From: Gracilaria domingensis
Lineage: Eukaryota; Rhodophyta; Florideophyceae; Gracilariales; Gracilariaceae
Direction: 5' to 3'
NCBI GenBank assembly: GCA_022539475.1
Contig: VCMS01000060.1
Location: forward strand, 1 to 64,000
Length of the DNA stretch: 64,000 bases
Of the stretch, positions 35,387-45,579 are shown piece after piece (position 1 is the stretch's first letter; every line of letters begins with the position of its first letter). Made by a program: the position numbers and the translations under genes. Under the pieces are notes generated by a model. It worked only from the letters and a program-made list of their open reading frames with translations. It did no database searches and had not been told where the DNA came from.

Positions 35387-35641
35387 TCAGAAATGAGTCT
35401 GGCCGACAGACGGTGGCAGACAGAACGGCGGCGGGGATACAAGGACAGGCAGCAGAGATGACGAAAGCGGCGCCGAAGGGGTTGCAAGGGTGATTGACTG
35501 GTGTTGCGGGGTGGCGTGCGAGGCTGGTGCGTGAAGCGACTGTGAAGCCGACATTGGCACAGATGTGCGTGGTTGTGCAGTGCGACTCTGCGAGTAGGAA
35601 GTGGATATGGGGACCGAGGAGGTAGGCGGAGGGGAGGTCAT
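35387..35641 (-). CDS. Small Pro/Ser-rich protein, copy 2
   Basis: 84 residues starting MTSPPPTSSVPISTSYSQS. It ends SPPPFCLPPSVGQTHF, the same block as the 24706-24960 copy (TPPPFFLPPSVGQQHC), with TPSAP at the same distance before it. The front halves align poorly apart from Ser/Gln/Pro content. Conservation at the end of two otherwise drifting frames argues that the frames are, or were, translated. No domain is recognised. Confidence 0.5.
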   Translation of the reverse strand: MTSPPPTSSVPISTSYSQSRTAQPRTSVPMSASQSLHAPASHATPQHQSITLATPSAPLSSSLLPVLVSPPPFCLPPSVGQTHF

Positions 35642-37307
35642 GTTTGTCGAAGGAGTGTGTCACAATGTGGATTGCAGATAGCGTGCAATTTTGATGAGGA
35701 AGTTGGAGGGCGATGAGAGATTCGGTGGCTTACGTAGCCCTATAAATTGGGGCAGCAGCACCCTCTTGGTTTGGGCGACGAATCCATTCCTCATCATTTT
35801 TTGCACAAGTCGATACGTGTATCGCGGAATTTAAGCGCATTTCAAGCTACTGTATATTCGTGTGTGACGGCGCCTTACAGAGGTAGGCGTAACGTGGGTC
35901 AGCCTCGTTTGAAGCTGTTTCGAACACGCCACACTTTGTTGCCGGCGCAGAACACTGGCTGTGAATCGCTCACGTGCTCACCGCAGATAAACTGTTGTCA
36001 CAAGTCTTTCGTCTTTCGGCTCTCGCCGCGGGGGACCCTTCGAAGCGACCGTTCTCCCTGACGCAAACATTCGAGCCGTTCGCACTGGCATGTGGCACAT
36101 GCGTGTAAAAGCAACATTGCTCGACTGACTTGCACGGCTATCTCTATTCACCCATCCGGCTTTTTACATGGACTCCATCTAAAGGGCAACATGACACTAC
36201 CAGGGGTAGGTACGTGCGATAGACACATCGACTCGATGTCCGCTTTTGCATACTTCGCGAGTGCAACGTTTCGTGGTAGGCTACCGCGCTACACGCGCGC
36301 CGAGCGCGCGAACAAGTGACACCATTCTAAAAGCTCGTCTTTGCTTTTCGCAGTTGGAATCCTCAACGCACGTGTAAGCTCGACCGTCTTCACTCGTATC
36401 TAACAGCCATTCGCCCTAGCGCACTTCGTGCGTCGCACGTCGTGCGCCTCGTGACAAACCACAGACGCCAGTCCCGCGCGATACCTGCATCCAGTGTTTT
36501 CAATCATATGTTGCCCGCCAATTAACATACCCTTGTACCGTCCGAGAGATATGAGTCTTCCCTAGACCGCAGCCCCGCTGGGTTACAGGGTTACACGGTG
36601 TCCATTGGTCCAGTACTTACTAAGTAAGTTGATAAACAGCCAAACTCTGCAATACTCGTTTTCTCTCTTCGCCTTTGTCGTGCAATTCGCACAAGCAGCA
36701 TCCAATTTGTTTGGCTTCCCCTGCGCATGTGTTCACACCCCGCCAGCCGGGGTAAGCAGCCAATGCAAGGTATAACAGGCTTTCCGACAGGCTTGTTCTG
36801 CAGCGACCTGAATCCTGCACGTGACCCATGCTAGAGCAAACAGAAGCGGCCCGTTTAGTGGCTAGGTTTGTCTTTGTTCCCCCCCTGCTGGGGGAACAAA
36901 GACAACATGTCATGACACCACGCAGTGGTAACAAAGTGTGTCGTGTTGACACTGCCGATTGCTGAGACTTCTTTTTCGCACAGCGTAACGTTGTGAACCA
37001 CATGGCTTGAATTTCGCATAAATTTCAAGTTACATGTACTGTTGTGGCCTAGTGTATTCCTTATCGTGAGGAGTAACACTCGGCGGGCACAGCTGTCAGC
37101 CGCCTTGGACAGAGAAATCACATAACCGGTGCGCCGTGACATGCTCGTATTCGGAACACAGAACACACGTGCCGATTGAAGAAAGCAATGACGATGACAA
37201 ATCATTAGCGTGCAATGCAGACCCGATTCGATGAGCCGTAGTCTACGGCCATTTTTGACATGACTAGACTCCGTGACTTCTTAGATCTGAACTGTAGTCA
37301 TAAAAGT
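35642..37307. other. Gene-poor stretch with one strong hairpin
   Basis: No recognised gene. The hairpin at 36868-36905 is listed separately. Confidence 0.45.
36868..36905. repeat. Perfect 16-bp-arm hairpin
   Basis: TTGTCTTTGTTCCCCC (36868-36883) and GGGGGAACAAAGACAA (36890-36905) are exact complements with a 6-base loop. Confidence 0.85.
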
Positions 37308-37875
37308 CAGGCCCGTAGTTGTGACTGACTGACTTGATGGAAAAATAAGTGACTAGTGACTGACTGACTAGCAAATGCAATAAAATTCTAGTCAAATTTA
37401 GTCATTTATAGTACACGTGGCCGCTAACTTACGTGTCACATTCATAACCACTAATTTTCCTACACGTGTGTAATTAATAGCTTAAATGATTTTCAAATTA
37501 AGTCTTAAGTTTATTTTTGACTATAAATAGTAAACATAGTTATCAATATGTTGAGATATCCCTGTGTTTGTTTAATTTTGCTGTTTTTCTCAATGTTTTG
37601 CTCATTTTTAAAAACTTTTCTAAAACTTGAAGTTTGATAATAACACTCTTTAGAAGGAATATACCTTGTTAGAGCCTAAGCAAATTGACATATACACTTA
37701 TATATCTCCGACCAAGAGCAGCGCTATTTAATTTCTAAGCAAACGCGCTTAGAGAAAGAACCAAGGAAAATGTGACTAAATATGACTGATTACGAATTTT
37801 TTTGAGTGACTTTGACTTTTGGAGTGACTTTGACTTTTGGACTTGCTCAAAAATGTAGTCACAAATACGGGCCTG
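37308..37875. mobile_element. hAT-type MITE, copy B (568 bp)
   Basis: Terminal repeats CAGGCCCGTAGTTGTGACT and, inverted, CAGGCCCGTATTTGTGACT. It is flanked on both sides by the identical 8-bp duplication ATAAAAGT (37300-37307 and 37876-37883). Non-coding. The interior aligns with copy A along its whole length. A short internal doubling of GTGACTTTGACTTTTGGA near the right end is private to this copy. Confidence 0.92.
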
Positions 37876-39049
37876 ATAAAAGTAGTCAAGCTGTCTAGAA
37901 CTCCCGGTAGAGTCCATCAAACCAGTTCCTGCGCCGTCAGATGATCTGTTAATCTTCAGACGACGTGAGATTTGACCGCCGGCCGGTCATAAAGTTTTGC
38001 TCTGTTCACAATCATGCGTCACTTTAATGAGTCATGCAGAAGGACTTAAGGCCGTCTTCGCCTTGTTATACGAAGAACTGTACAGTACGTTGCAGGAGAA
38101 GGAAAGAGAGAGCCCTTCGTGGCGTTAAGGTTTTAGAAATGTGCCAACGAGCTTCCGAGACTAGTGAGCCCTGTACCGTCCAACCGTATTGCTCGAGCAG
38201 CTTTATCTGCTCAAGCTTCATCGGCGTCGGCCGAACGGCACAGCGACCTAGGTCGCATTGAAGGCCATAAAAGGCACTCTCTATTGTCTGGAAATTTTGA
38301 ACTGACGGAGATTATAAGGTGTCTTGTTCATTCTGAGGTACAAACACCCTGTGAGCCTCAAAGTTCTTTGCTCCATCCAAAGACATCAGCGTTTCGTAGG
38401 ACTGTTCTTAAGGTCGCAAACAAGATTTTTGAGCAGTGAGTTACATATACAAACTAAACAATTCATGTGCTTGGCCAATGCTTGCCTGATGACTACCACT
38501 GACTACCACAGGGGCGACTACAGCCAAATTCGCCTGACTTCTTGACTTTTGGCCCCTGACTACAAGTAGTCACCAATACGCCTTTGGTGCAATGCCATGC
38601 ATTGCGTTGGACATGGTGCCTCAAAATTTTCAGCAGATGTCGCTTATTTTGGATAAAGACTACCGACGGTACCTCTTCGACGTCCCCGACGTCGTCGACG
38701 GTCGCTGGCATGGTACATAGCATGAATCAGCCTCAAACAATTCATCACCTTCTCAACAAACCCAAAACAAATAAACAGGCCGAACCATGGGGCGATTGAA
38801 GGACATTTACAAGCTCACAGGACAACAGAATGCTCCCTACCAGGTTGAAACGGGCACCGCATACGTCAGAGGAAAGGGTGCAAAACGTTTTACAAGTGGG
38901 CGTTTACATTAGAACAAACCAATGCCAATGAGTCTGGGAAAGATGCAGAGGCTTGATGAGCTTAGTCACATACGGTGATGCTTGCCAGTACAGTTTCACT
39001 GAATAGCCGGCACAGACATTGTCTCAAGTAGACGTGAGAGAAGTCCAAC
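37876..39049. other. Gene-poor stretch
   Basis: Short frames only. Near 38509-38586 there are words like the MITE ends (CAGGGGC, and GTAGTCACCAATACGCCTTTG), perhaps a worn terminus, but no matching flanks. Confidence 0.4.
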
Positions 39050-39660
39050 TTGAGGAATATCCCTCATGAGAGAATTTCGTTAGTGGTGCGGATCACGCCA
39101 TGGTTCAACATGGGTCATCGCCTTGATAGGAGTTTTTGCTTTCCGTGAGGAGGCTTTTACTGTAATGATTTAGTTCATGGCGGGAAGATGGGAAATTAGA
39201 AACTGTACTACGCACGGTAGATACGGAGGAGAATTTGCTCTTTGGTTAATACCCATGTGACGTCTACGTGATCAACTGTTCGACAGTGAAGATGACGCAT
39301 ATGTCAATTTAATAAAGGGATATCTCTGCTGACACATGATTCGCCATGCTGGAAGGTGAGAACATCGGACACATTCTACGTGCGTGGTGTCCCTCCACCC
39401 GAGCTTGAGGCAAATATCTCGGAAGCGACTTCACCATGTTGCACTCATCCAACCCACTCAAAAACTCGCCGAGCGCCTTTGCCACGGCGAGGTTGAAAAC
39501 GCCTCTCCAACCGCCACTACGAGCACACGCGTCGCCTTTCCCGCCGAATCTCACGCGGTGGTAGAGGTACTTGGAATTAATGGAGAGGCATTTGGAACTA
39601 GTGCGGGACAGGAACTTGGAATAAATCTTCCCAGCGTGACTAGAGCTGCAAGCCGGTAAT

Positions 39661-39720
39661 GGCCAGAACTGCGTGTGCATGCAGAAGCCGTGCGCGTTTC
39701 TGCTGCTGACATTCCTGATG
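39661..39720 (+). promoter_or_regulatory. Second, worn copy of the core promoter before gene 2
   Basis: GGCCAGAACTGCGTGTGCAT and CTGCTGCTGACATTCCTGAT repeat the core-promoter words 244 bp upstream of the real one, with the TATA box replaced by GCATGCAG. Gene 5 has the same second copy at the same distance (about 58383). Confidence 0.65.
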
Positions 39721-39921
39721 ATATAATCATTAATTCGCCGTGCACAGGGCGCCCGAAGTGGAAAGCGCCTCTCCATCCGCCGCTATGATAGCGTGTCGCC
39801 TCTCCCGCTGCCTCCCACGGAGGCGGGAGAGACATTTGGAATTAACGAAGGAGATGCTCTTGGAATTAATCAACTCGGCGTGACAGGAGCCGCCAGCCGG
39901 TCATGCTCCCAACTGCGTGTG

Positions 39922-39929
39922 TATATAAG
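39922..39929 (+). promoter_or_regulatory. TATA box, array gene 2
   Basis: TATATAAG 132 bp before the ATG, in the shared context AACTGCGTGTGTATATAAGC followed by CTTCTGCTGCTGACATACC. Confidence 0.8.
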
Positions 39930-40053
39930 CGGCGCGCGCTTCTGCTGCTGACATACCAAAAGATTTCAACCAACCATCTTCTCGCTACATCCTCACACGC
40001 CAAAATTCAGCCTGCATCTCCCCCACATTCCTCGTCAACTTCTCCTTTGCATC

Positions 40054-41031
40054 ATGGCCAAAACTACTCCGAACGGCTCGACGCATCGCATCACCGCCAC
40101 TTCTTCCGAGCTAGGCGCAAACGTTTCGCCCTCCACACAGCCTGGCACACGGGAAGGCCCGATCGCCTCTCGCCTCCGATCCCGGGGAGGCATCGCCAAG
40201 CCTCACGTGCCCCAGGTGCTCGGACATCGCCGCCGTACCCACGTCAACCTCGCGCCTTGCTTCGACGCAAGCTTCTCCGCGTCCGTTTCACCCGCTTCGC
40301 TCACTGCGCTCGCCAACGCAGTTGAGGGGCCCGTGGCGTCGCGCCTTCGAAGCCGTGCGAAGACGACCAAACCCCGTGGTCGCCCGACGCTCCGCCCGCG
40401 CCGCAATGGACGTCGCACGCCCGTCGCCACCCGCAAGTCTGTGCGCACCCAGACCCCGCCAACCACGCCGCCGCCCGCATCGTCATCGCAGCGTCGAGGA
40501 CGCAAGAGAGATGCAAGCTTCCTGACAGGTGACAGCACCGTCAGTGAAGCTCTGCGAAGTCCTCTTCCCTTCTCGCCCGACGCTGCAGCGGTTACGCCGG
40601 CAACCACCCCGCCTCCGAAACGCCGACGTTCGCCCGTCGCCGTCCTCGATCGCACCATCGCGCGAGCTCTATCGCCATCGCTGTCCCGCGAATGGAAGAT
40701 GACAAGCTTCTTAGAGCAACGCCGCGCGATGGAAAGGAATAGCGGTCAGAGCTTGGCGCATTACGCCAGTCTGGCAGAGGCGGCGGCGGCGGGCGTCGCG
40801 TTCAGTACGCGCGAGGGCTTCATGCCGCGCGAGGCGGCTTCAGATGAAGCGGGGCGGGAGGCGCAGAGCGACGATGCGTGGGCGCGGGGGGGGCCTCAGC
40901 CGACGGGGAATGTGTTTGGCGCACCGGGGGAAGGCGGCGCTGCGGTGAAGGAAGAAGAGCGGCTGTGGGAAGGCTGTTCAGGGTGCGAGCTGTGTACGGA
41001 ACAGACGTTGTTGATGTACATCGATCTCTAG
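40054..41031 (+). CDS. Array gene 2: disordered basic protein with C-terminal Cys motif
   Basis: 325 residues, one of three intact-looking members. In order: Ser/Thr-rich start; EGPIASRLRSR at 34-44; a second module EGPVASRLRSR at 91-101, each followed by an Arg/Lys/Pro-rich stretch; RRGRKRD at 147-153; SEALRSPLPFSPDAA; PPPKRRR at 186-192; EWKMTSFLEQRRAMERNSG near 213-231; SLAHYASLAEAAAAGVAF at 233-250; a Gly/Glu-rich linker; then EERLWEGCSGCELCTEQ with Cys308, Cys311 and Cys314, ending MYIDL. The two basic patches look like nuclear localisation signals and the Cys spacing (CxxCxxC) could bind metal; both are inferences. No known domain is recognised. Promoter and start context are shared with the other copies. 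Confidence 0.8.
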   Translation: MAKTTPNGSTHRITATSSELGANVSPSTQPGTREGPIASRLRSRGGIAKPHVPQVLGHRRRTHVNLAPCFDASFSASVSPASLTALANAVEGPVASRLRSRAKTTKPRGRPTLRPRRNGRRTPVATRKSVRTQTPPTTPPPASSSQRRGRKRDASFLTGDSTVSEALRSPLPFSPDAAAVTPATTPPPKRRRSPVAVLDRTIARALSPSLSREWKMTSFLEQRRAMERNSGQSLAHYASLAEAAAAGVAFSTREGFMPREAASDEAGREAQSDDAWARGGPQPTGNVFGAPGEGGAAVKEEERLWEGCSGCELCTEQTLLMYIDL

Positions 41032-41075
41032 TTTGTAAGGGGGAGCTGCAAGTAAAATAATTTTGGCAAATTGTA

Positions 41076-41094
41076 ATGTCGTTCAGAACGACAT
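41076..41094. repeat. Palindrome just downstream of the array genes
   Basis: ATGTCGTTCAGAACGACAT, a 9-bp inverted repeat around one base, 45 bp after the stop of gene 2. Genes 4 and 5 have it with one change each, gene 6 in part, and gene 1 in worn form. It lies where a 3'-end or binding signal would be. Confidence 0.8.
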
Positions 41095-41481
41095 CCTTCA
41101 CGCTGGAGGCCCCAAACTCGTACTCCAGAACAATTGTAATTGGATCGGTAGCATGCAAAATCGTGTTGTTCCACCTCCGCGACTGCGAAGTGCGACCGCG
41201 CAAGACGAAGGAGTCAACAAGGAGCCTTGTGAAGTTCGGTAGTGATGTACATGAGACGTATTGCACCTTGATTTAGAGTCTCTAGCAACCTGCTGTTCTT
41301 CAACGAGACGAATGAGAGGTATGTGATGTTTGGAAAGAGATATCACTGTCAGATAGATGTAGAGCAATATGGATTTCAATCGTCCATAATATCATCGTCG
41401 CATTGAAAAGTGGAGCAGGTATACTGTTAACTGCGCCCGCTTGAAAAATCTCTTCAGCCACAGACGCAGCCATACCTAAAG

Positions 41482-41972
41482 CAGGGCCGTATTTGTGACT
41501 GACTGACTACGCTAAACAATGAGTGGCTAATGACTGACTGACTACGACGGTAAAAAATATTTAGTCATCTTAGTCATAGGAAAGCTCAGGTCCTTCACGA
41601 TGGTGTATTAAATGCGGACGTCTACAATAATACTGAATTACGAGCATATGCACAAATATTAGAGATTAGGTATGCTCTTTTTCACGAAAATTTGCTCAAA
41701 GATTTTCAAAAAAATGTTTGAAAACTTCCAATTTATTTCGATTTTATGTTACAAGTGAGCTTAAAAGCAATTATGTAGCGCAGAATAGACTTCAACATCT
41801 TGCTGAAGGCACCGAAGGTGCTTTGGTGGACCTAAGTGCGTCTAAAGTTGATAAAAGTGAGCTAAAAAAATATTTCAAAGCTTTCTATGACTAACATGAC
41901 TGACTACATGATGTTTTGTGGTGACTAGTGACTAAGGGAATTGCAATTTAGTCAGTCACAAATACGCCCCTG
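41482..41972. mobile_element. hAT-type MITE, copy C (491 bp) inside the array
   Basis: Ends CAGGGCCGTATTTGTGACT and, inverted, CAGGGGCGTATTTGTGACTGA. Perfect 8-bp target duplication ACCTAAAG at 41474-41481 and 41973-41980. Unit 5 keeps the uninterrupted site (GCCTAAAGCCAG near 60207). The interior differs from copies A and B but shares GACTGACTGACTACG-like subterminal words. Confidence 0.92.
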
Positions 41973-42290
41973 ACCTAAAGCCAGAGCGGATACAGCCGTC
42001 TTGCCAGTCACTTCGCGTACTGTACCTCGTTTCCTACCAGCGAAATCGCGAAAGTCTATGGTTCCCACTGCTACCTCTAAAGACCTCAAAAGAGGTCCTT
42101 TACTCACTGCTTCCCATGGCATCGCACTTATCTTACTCTGAGAATGTCGTCGCCGCCAACATCGAGGCGATGCAGGAGATAAGCCGACATCACTCAGAGC
42201 GATAGCATACATCAGTTGCAGCGCATCCAGCGGTCCAAGTGTCATTCGCAAGCCAACCGAAAGCAAACATCCCCCCAAAGGTTTGGTATT

Positions 42291-42358
42291 GTGGTGCTGT
42301 CAGCTGCAGATGGCAGTCACAGGGAGTCGTGAATTCCATCTGCAGCTGACAGCACCAC
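42291..42358. repeat. Perfect 23-bp-arm hairpin in the 5' region of unit 3
   Basis: GTGGTGCTGTCAGCTGCAGA (arm 42291-42313) is matched exactly in inverse at 42336-42358. The corresponding places in unit 4 (about 49433) and unit 6 (about 60494) keep weaker forms. Confidence 0.85.
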
Positions 42359-43062
42359 TGGTATCCTCATGACGCTGAGGCACCAGGCTTTGATTATGGG
42401 GCAGGCATGTACATTCCATGGGTTGTCGCCTGAGAGGACTTTCTGATCTCTCCAGTGAGGAGGCCTTCACTACAAAGTTTTTGATCACTGCGGGAAGAAA
42501 GGACGGTAGAAGTTGTACTGCGCAGGGTACGGGAGAGAAACATTTCGACTTGACATCGAACTTCACTAAAAAGCTATTTCGTGCAATCCCCCTTTGTTGA
42601 AGTCCCATGTGAGGTCCCCGTGATCCACTGTAATGGCCAATGTATGTGTGTGACAGTATGTGACGCATATGTCTGTTGGGACATCTCACCGCTGAGTCAG
42701 CAGCGCTGACAGGTGATTCGCCCAAGCGAGAGATCAGAAGATTCGGACAAATAGTCATATTATGTAACTCTAATAAGTGTGCGGTACCCCTTCACCCGAG
42801 CTGGAGGCCAGTATCTCGGAAGCGATGTCACTGTGTTGCACTCATCTGTTGGATGAGTGCAATTAACTCAAAACCTCGACGTGCGCCATTGCCACGGCGA
42901 GTTTAGAAGCGCCTCTGCAACTGCCACTACGGTAACGCGTCGCCTCCCCCTCCACGTCTCACGCGGCCTCAGAGTCCCTTGGAATTAGGGGAGAGGCACT
43001 TGGAATTGATCCCCACGGCGTGACAGGAGCGGCCAGCCGGTCATGGCCGGAACTGCGAGTGC

Positions 43063-43069
43063 CTACAAG
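43063..43069 (+). promoter_or_regulatory. Worn TATA position, array gene 3
   Basis: The shared promoter context is kept (AACTGCGAGTG before, CTTCTGCTGCTGACATACC after) but TATATAAG is CTACAAG here, so this promoter is probably weak. Confidence 0.55.
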
Positions 43070-43193
43070 AAGCGCGAGCTTCTGCTGCTGACATACCGGC
43101 AGATGTCTTCCAACCCTTCTCCTCCGTACAAGTTCTCACGCCAAAATCAGCCTACATCTCCCTCACACTCAACGTCAACTTTTCCTCCACATC

Positions 43194-44222
43194 ATGGCCA
43201 CCAGCTCTACTCATGACAGCTCCCCGCATTGCGCCGTCATTAACTCTTCGGCATGGGACACAAGCGCTTCGCCAATCGCACCTTCTGGCGAGACATCCGG
43301 CGCACAGGAAGGCCCGATCGCCTCTCGCCTTCGATCCCGGCGAAACAGTGACAAACCTCGTGTGCACCAGGCACTAGGACAGCGCCGCCATCGCCGCCGA
43401 ATCGCCGTCGCCACGGCTAAGTATGTGCCCGCGTTGGCACCATCAAGGACAGTGTCGAATGATAGCAGCGACAAGGAAGCTGTGCGAAGTGCTTCGCGAA
43501 CCCCAATAACTCCTCCGTTTTGCTTCGACACGAGCTTATCCGCGTCATTTCCAGCGGCCTCGCCCACTGCACAAGACAACGCAGTTGAAGGGCCAATCGC
43601 ATCGCGCCTCAGAAGCCGAGCGACCGCTGTTAAACCTCACCAGACCCTCCACTCGGGCCGCCAAGGACGTCGCCCGCCCGCCGCCTCCCGCAAGTCTGTG
43701 CGCACCCAGACCCCGCCAACTACGCCGTCGCCCGCATCGTCATCGCAGCGTCGAGGACGCAAGAGAGACGCGAGCTTCCTGTCAGGTGACAGCACCGTCA
43801 GTGAAGCTCTGCGAAGTCCTCTTGCTTTTTTGCCCGACGCTGCAGCGCTTACGCTGGCACCCACCTCCCCACCGCCGAAAAGACGACGTTCGCCCGTCGC
43901 CGTCCTCGATCGCACCATCGCGCGAGCTCTGTCCCCATCGCTGTCAGGCGCATGGAAGACGAAACTCTTTTTAGAGCAACGCCGCGCGATGGACAGAGAT
44001 AGCGGTCTGAGTTTGGCGCATTACGCCAGTCTGACAGAGGCGGCGGCGGCGGGCGTCGCGTTTAGCAGGAGGGAGGGCTTCATGCCGCGGGAGGTGGCCT
44101 CTGGTGAAGCGGGGCGGGAAGCGCAGAGCGACGATTCGCGGGCGCCGGCTGTGCCTCAGCTGATGCGTAGCGAATTTGTGGCAGCGGCAGTGGGCGGCGC
44201 AGCGATGGGAGCGCAGTGGTGA
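43194..44222 (+). pseudogene. Array gene 3: C-terminus shifted, then hit by Harbinger
   Basis: 342 residues with both EGPIASRLRSR modules, RRGRKRDASFLSGD, PPPKRRRS, and the FLEQRRAMDRDSGLSLAHYASL block. The frame then ends at GGAAMGAQW. The expected KEEELLWEGCAGCELCTEQ sequence is present just downstream but in another frame, and the Harbinger element starts in its last codons (44284). Together with the worn TATA box this is probably a dying copy. The first three quarters of the protein remain open. Confidence 0.7.
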
Positions 44223-44403
44223 AGGAGGAGGAGCTGCTGTGGGAGGGCTGTGCGGGGTGCGAGCTGTGCACGGAGCAGACGTTAGAGAGTTTACGCAAAA
44301 AGAAAATCTCGCCCAAGTATGGTAGCCACAACTGCCACGTTGAAGTGGAAAATAGGGCGTACGAGAATTAGAAATAGGGCTTACGCAAAAGCTTTTGCGT
44401 GCT

Positions 44404-45579
44404 ATGGAATCATCCATACGTGCACGCGAAGAACTCGCGATGGTTCGTCAACGTGATTATAGCGTTCCGGCAGCTCGTAGTCGCCTCTATCGCCGCATTG
44501 CGATGGCTGCGAGCCTAGAAGAGGCAGACGAAGACGACCCTCTTGTTCCTTATCTGTGGTATCGTGTGCGGCAGGCTCAGAGAGATATAGGTAACCTTCG
44601 TCTCCGTTACGGTTACATCACTTCACACAAGTTTAATTTGAACGTGTTTTCCGATGAACAGTGCCTACATGATTTCCGCTTTAGACGTCAGGATATTGGA
44701 CGAATTGCAAAGACGTTCATGTGGTACAAGAAACGAACTGCAAGAAACCGGTACAAATGTGATTGTATCACAGCATGTGCCATTGTGCTCAAACGCTTAG
44801 CATCCGCTTGCACCTGGTACGACGCTGAACCGATGTTTGGTATGCGATACAGTCATATTAGTGAGATATTCTGGGAGGCAATAGAAACATTTGTCGAAGC
44901 AAAAGGGCACTTGATCACAAATGTACAACAACCTATGCTACAGTCGCGATTAGAGCTTTACGCTACAGCAATCTCGAGAGTTGGTGCTCCCTTGAATCGA
45001 TGTGTTGGCTTCGTAGATTGCACGAAAATTGAAATGTGTCGTCCTGGAGGAGCCCGTAGTATGCAGCAGTCATGCTACTCTGGACACACTCGCAAGCATG
45101 TGTTAAAGTACTTAACAATCTCCACACCTGATGGGCTCATATTCTATTTGTTCGGACCCAAAGAAGGCCGCCATTATGACTTGACGGTGTTGAGAGCGAG
45201 TGGTCTAGAAGTAGACTTGGAAACCTGTTTATTGTATAATGGACTACAGTATTACGTATATGCGGATCCAGCGTTCTGCTTGAGACCTTGGATGCAAACC
45301 GCGTTCGAGAGACTGTTTGCGACTGCAGATCAGCTATCTTTCAACTGGTGTATGAATCGTTTGCGGACTTCTGTGGAGTGGAACTATCGCGATTTAAAAC
45401 AGCTTTGGGTTCGGAATGGATTTTCACGTCTTTTGTGCGTTCGACGTTATCCAGTTGCGCTACTTTACATTGCCTCTGCGTTGCTCCTCAACTTTAAGAT
45501 ATGTATCGAGAAGGGAGGACAGGCTAGTCATTTTTTCTCCTGTCTTGCTCCAGACTTTGATGCTTATGCAAACACGTAA
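44404..45579 (+). CDS. Harbinger DDE transposase
   Basis: 391 residues from the first ATG (MESSIRAREELAM). The catalytic core matches the DDE_Tnp_4 type: first Asp in VGFVDCTKIEMCRPGG, a block GPKEGRHYDLTVLRASGL typical of the family, second Asp in YVYADPAFCLRPW (usually ADSGY), and the Glu in RTSVEWNYRDLKQLW. The N-terminal 180 residues are helical, with an FRRQDIGRIAKTF segment that acts as the usual Harbinger helix-turn-helix region. The frame has no break. It would cut and paste the element, normally with help from the second protein, which is broken here, so activity in cis is doubtful. Confidence 0.88.
   Translation: MESSIRAREELAMVRQRDYSVPAARSRLYRRIAMAASLEEADEDDPLVPYLWYRVRQAQRDIGNLRLRYGYITSHKFNLNVFSDEQCLHDFRFRRQDIGRIAKTFMWYKKRTARNRYKCDCITACAIVLKRLASACTWYDAEPMFGMRYSHISEIFWEAIETFVEAKGHLITNVQQPMLQSRLELYATAISRVGAPLNRCVGFVDCTKIEMCRPGGARSMQQSCYSGHTRKHVLKYLTISTPDGLIFYLFGPKEGRHYDLTVLRASGLEVDLETCLLYNGLQYYVYADPAFCLRPWMQTAFERLFATADQLSFNWCMNRLRTSVEWNYRDLKQLWVRNGFSRLLCVRRYPVALLYIASALLLNFKICIEKGGQASHFFSCLAPDFDAYANT

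Noticed and set aside
38509-38586. Possible fifth MITE copy
   Set aside because: End-like words are present but worn, and the 8-bp flanks do not match.
44281-44286. TTA as Harbinger target duplication
   Set aside because: The right flank does not have TTA next to the terminal repeat; GTT with the 13-bp repeats fits both sides and the empty site.
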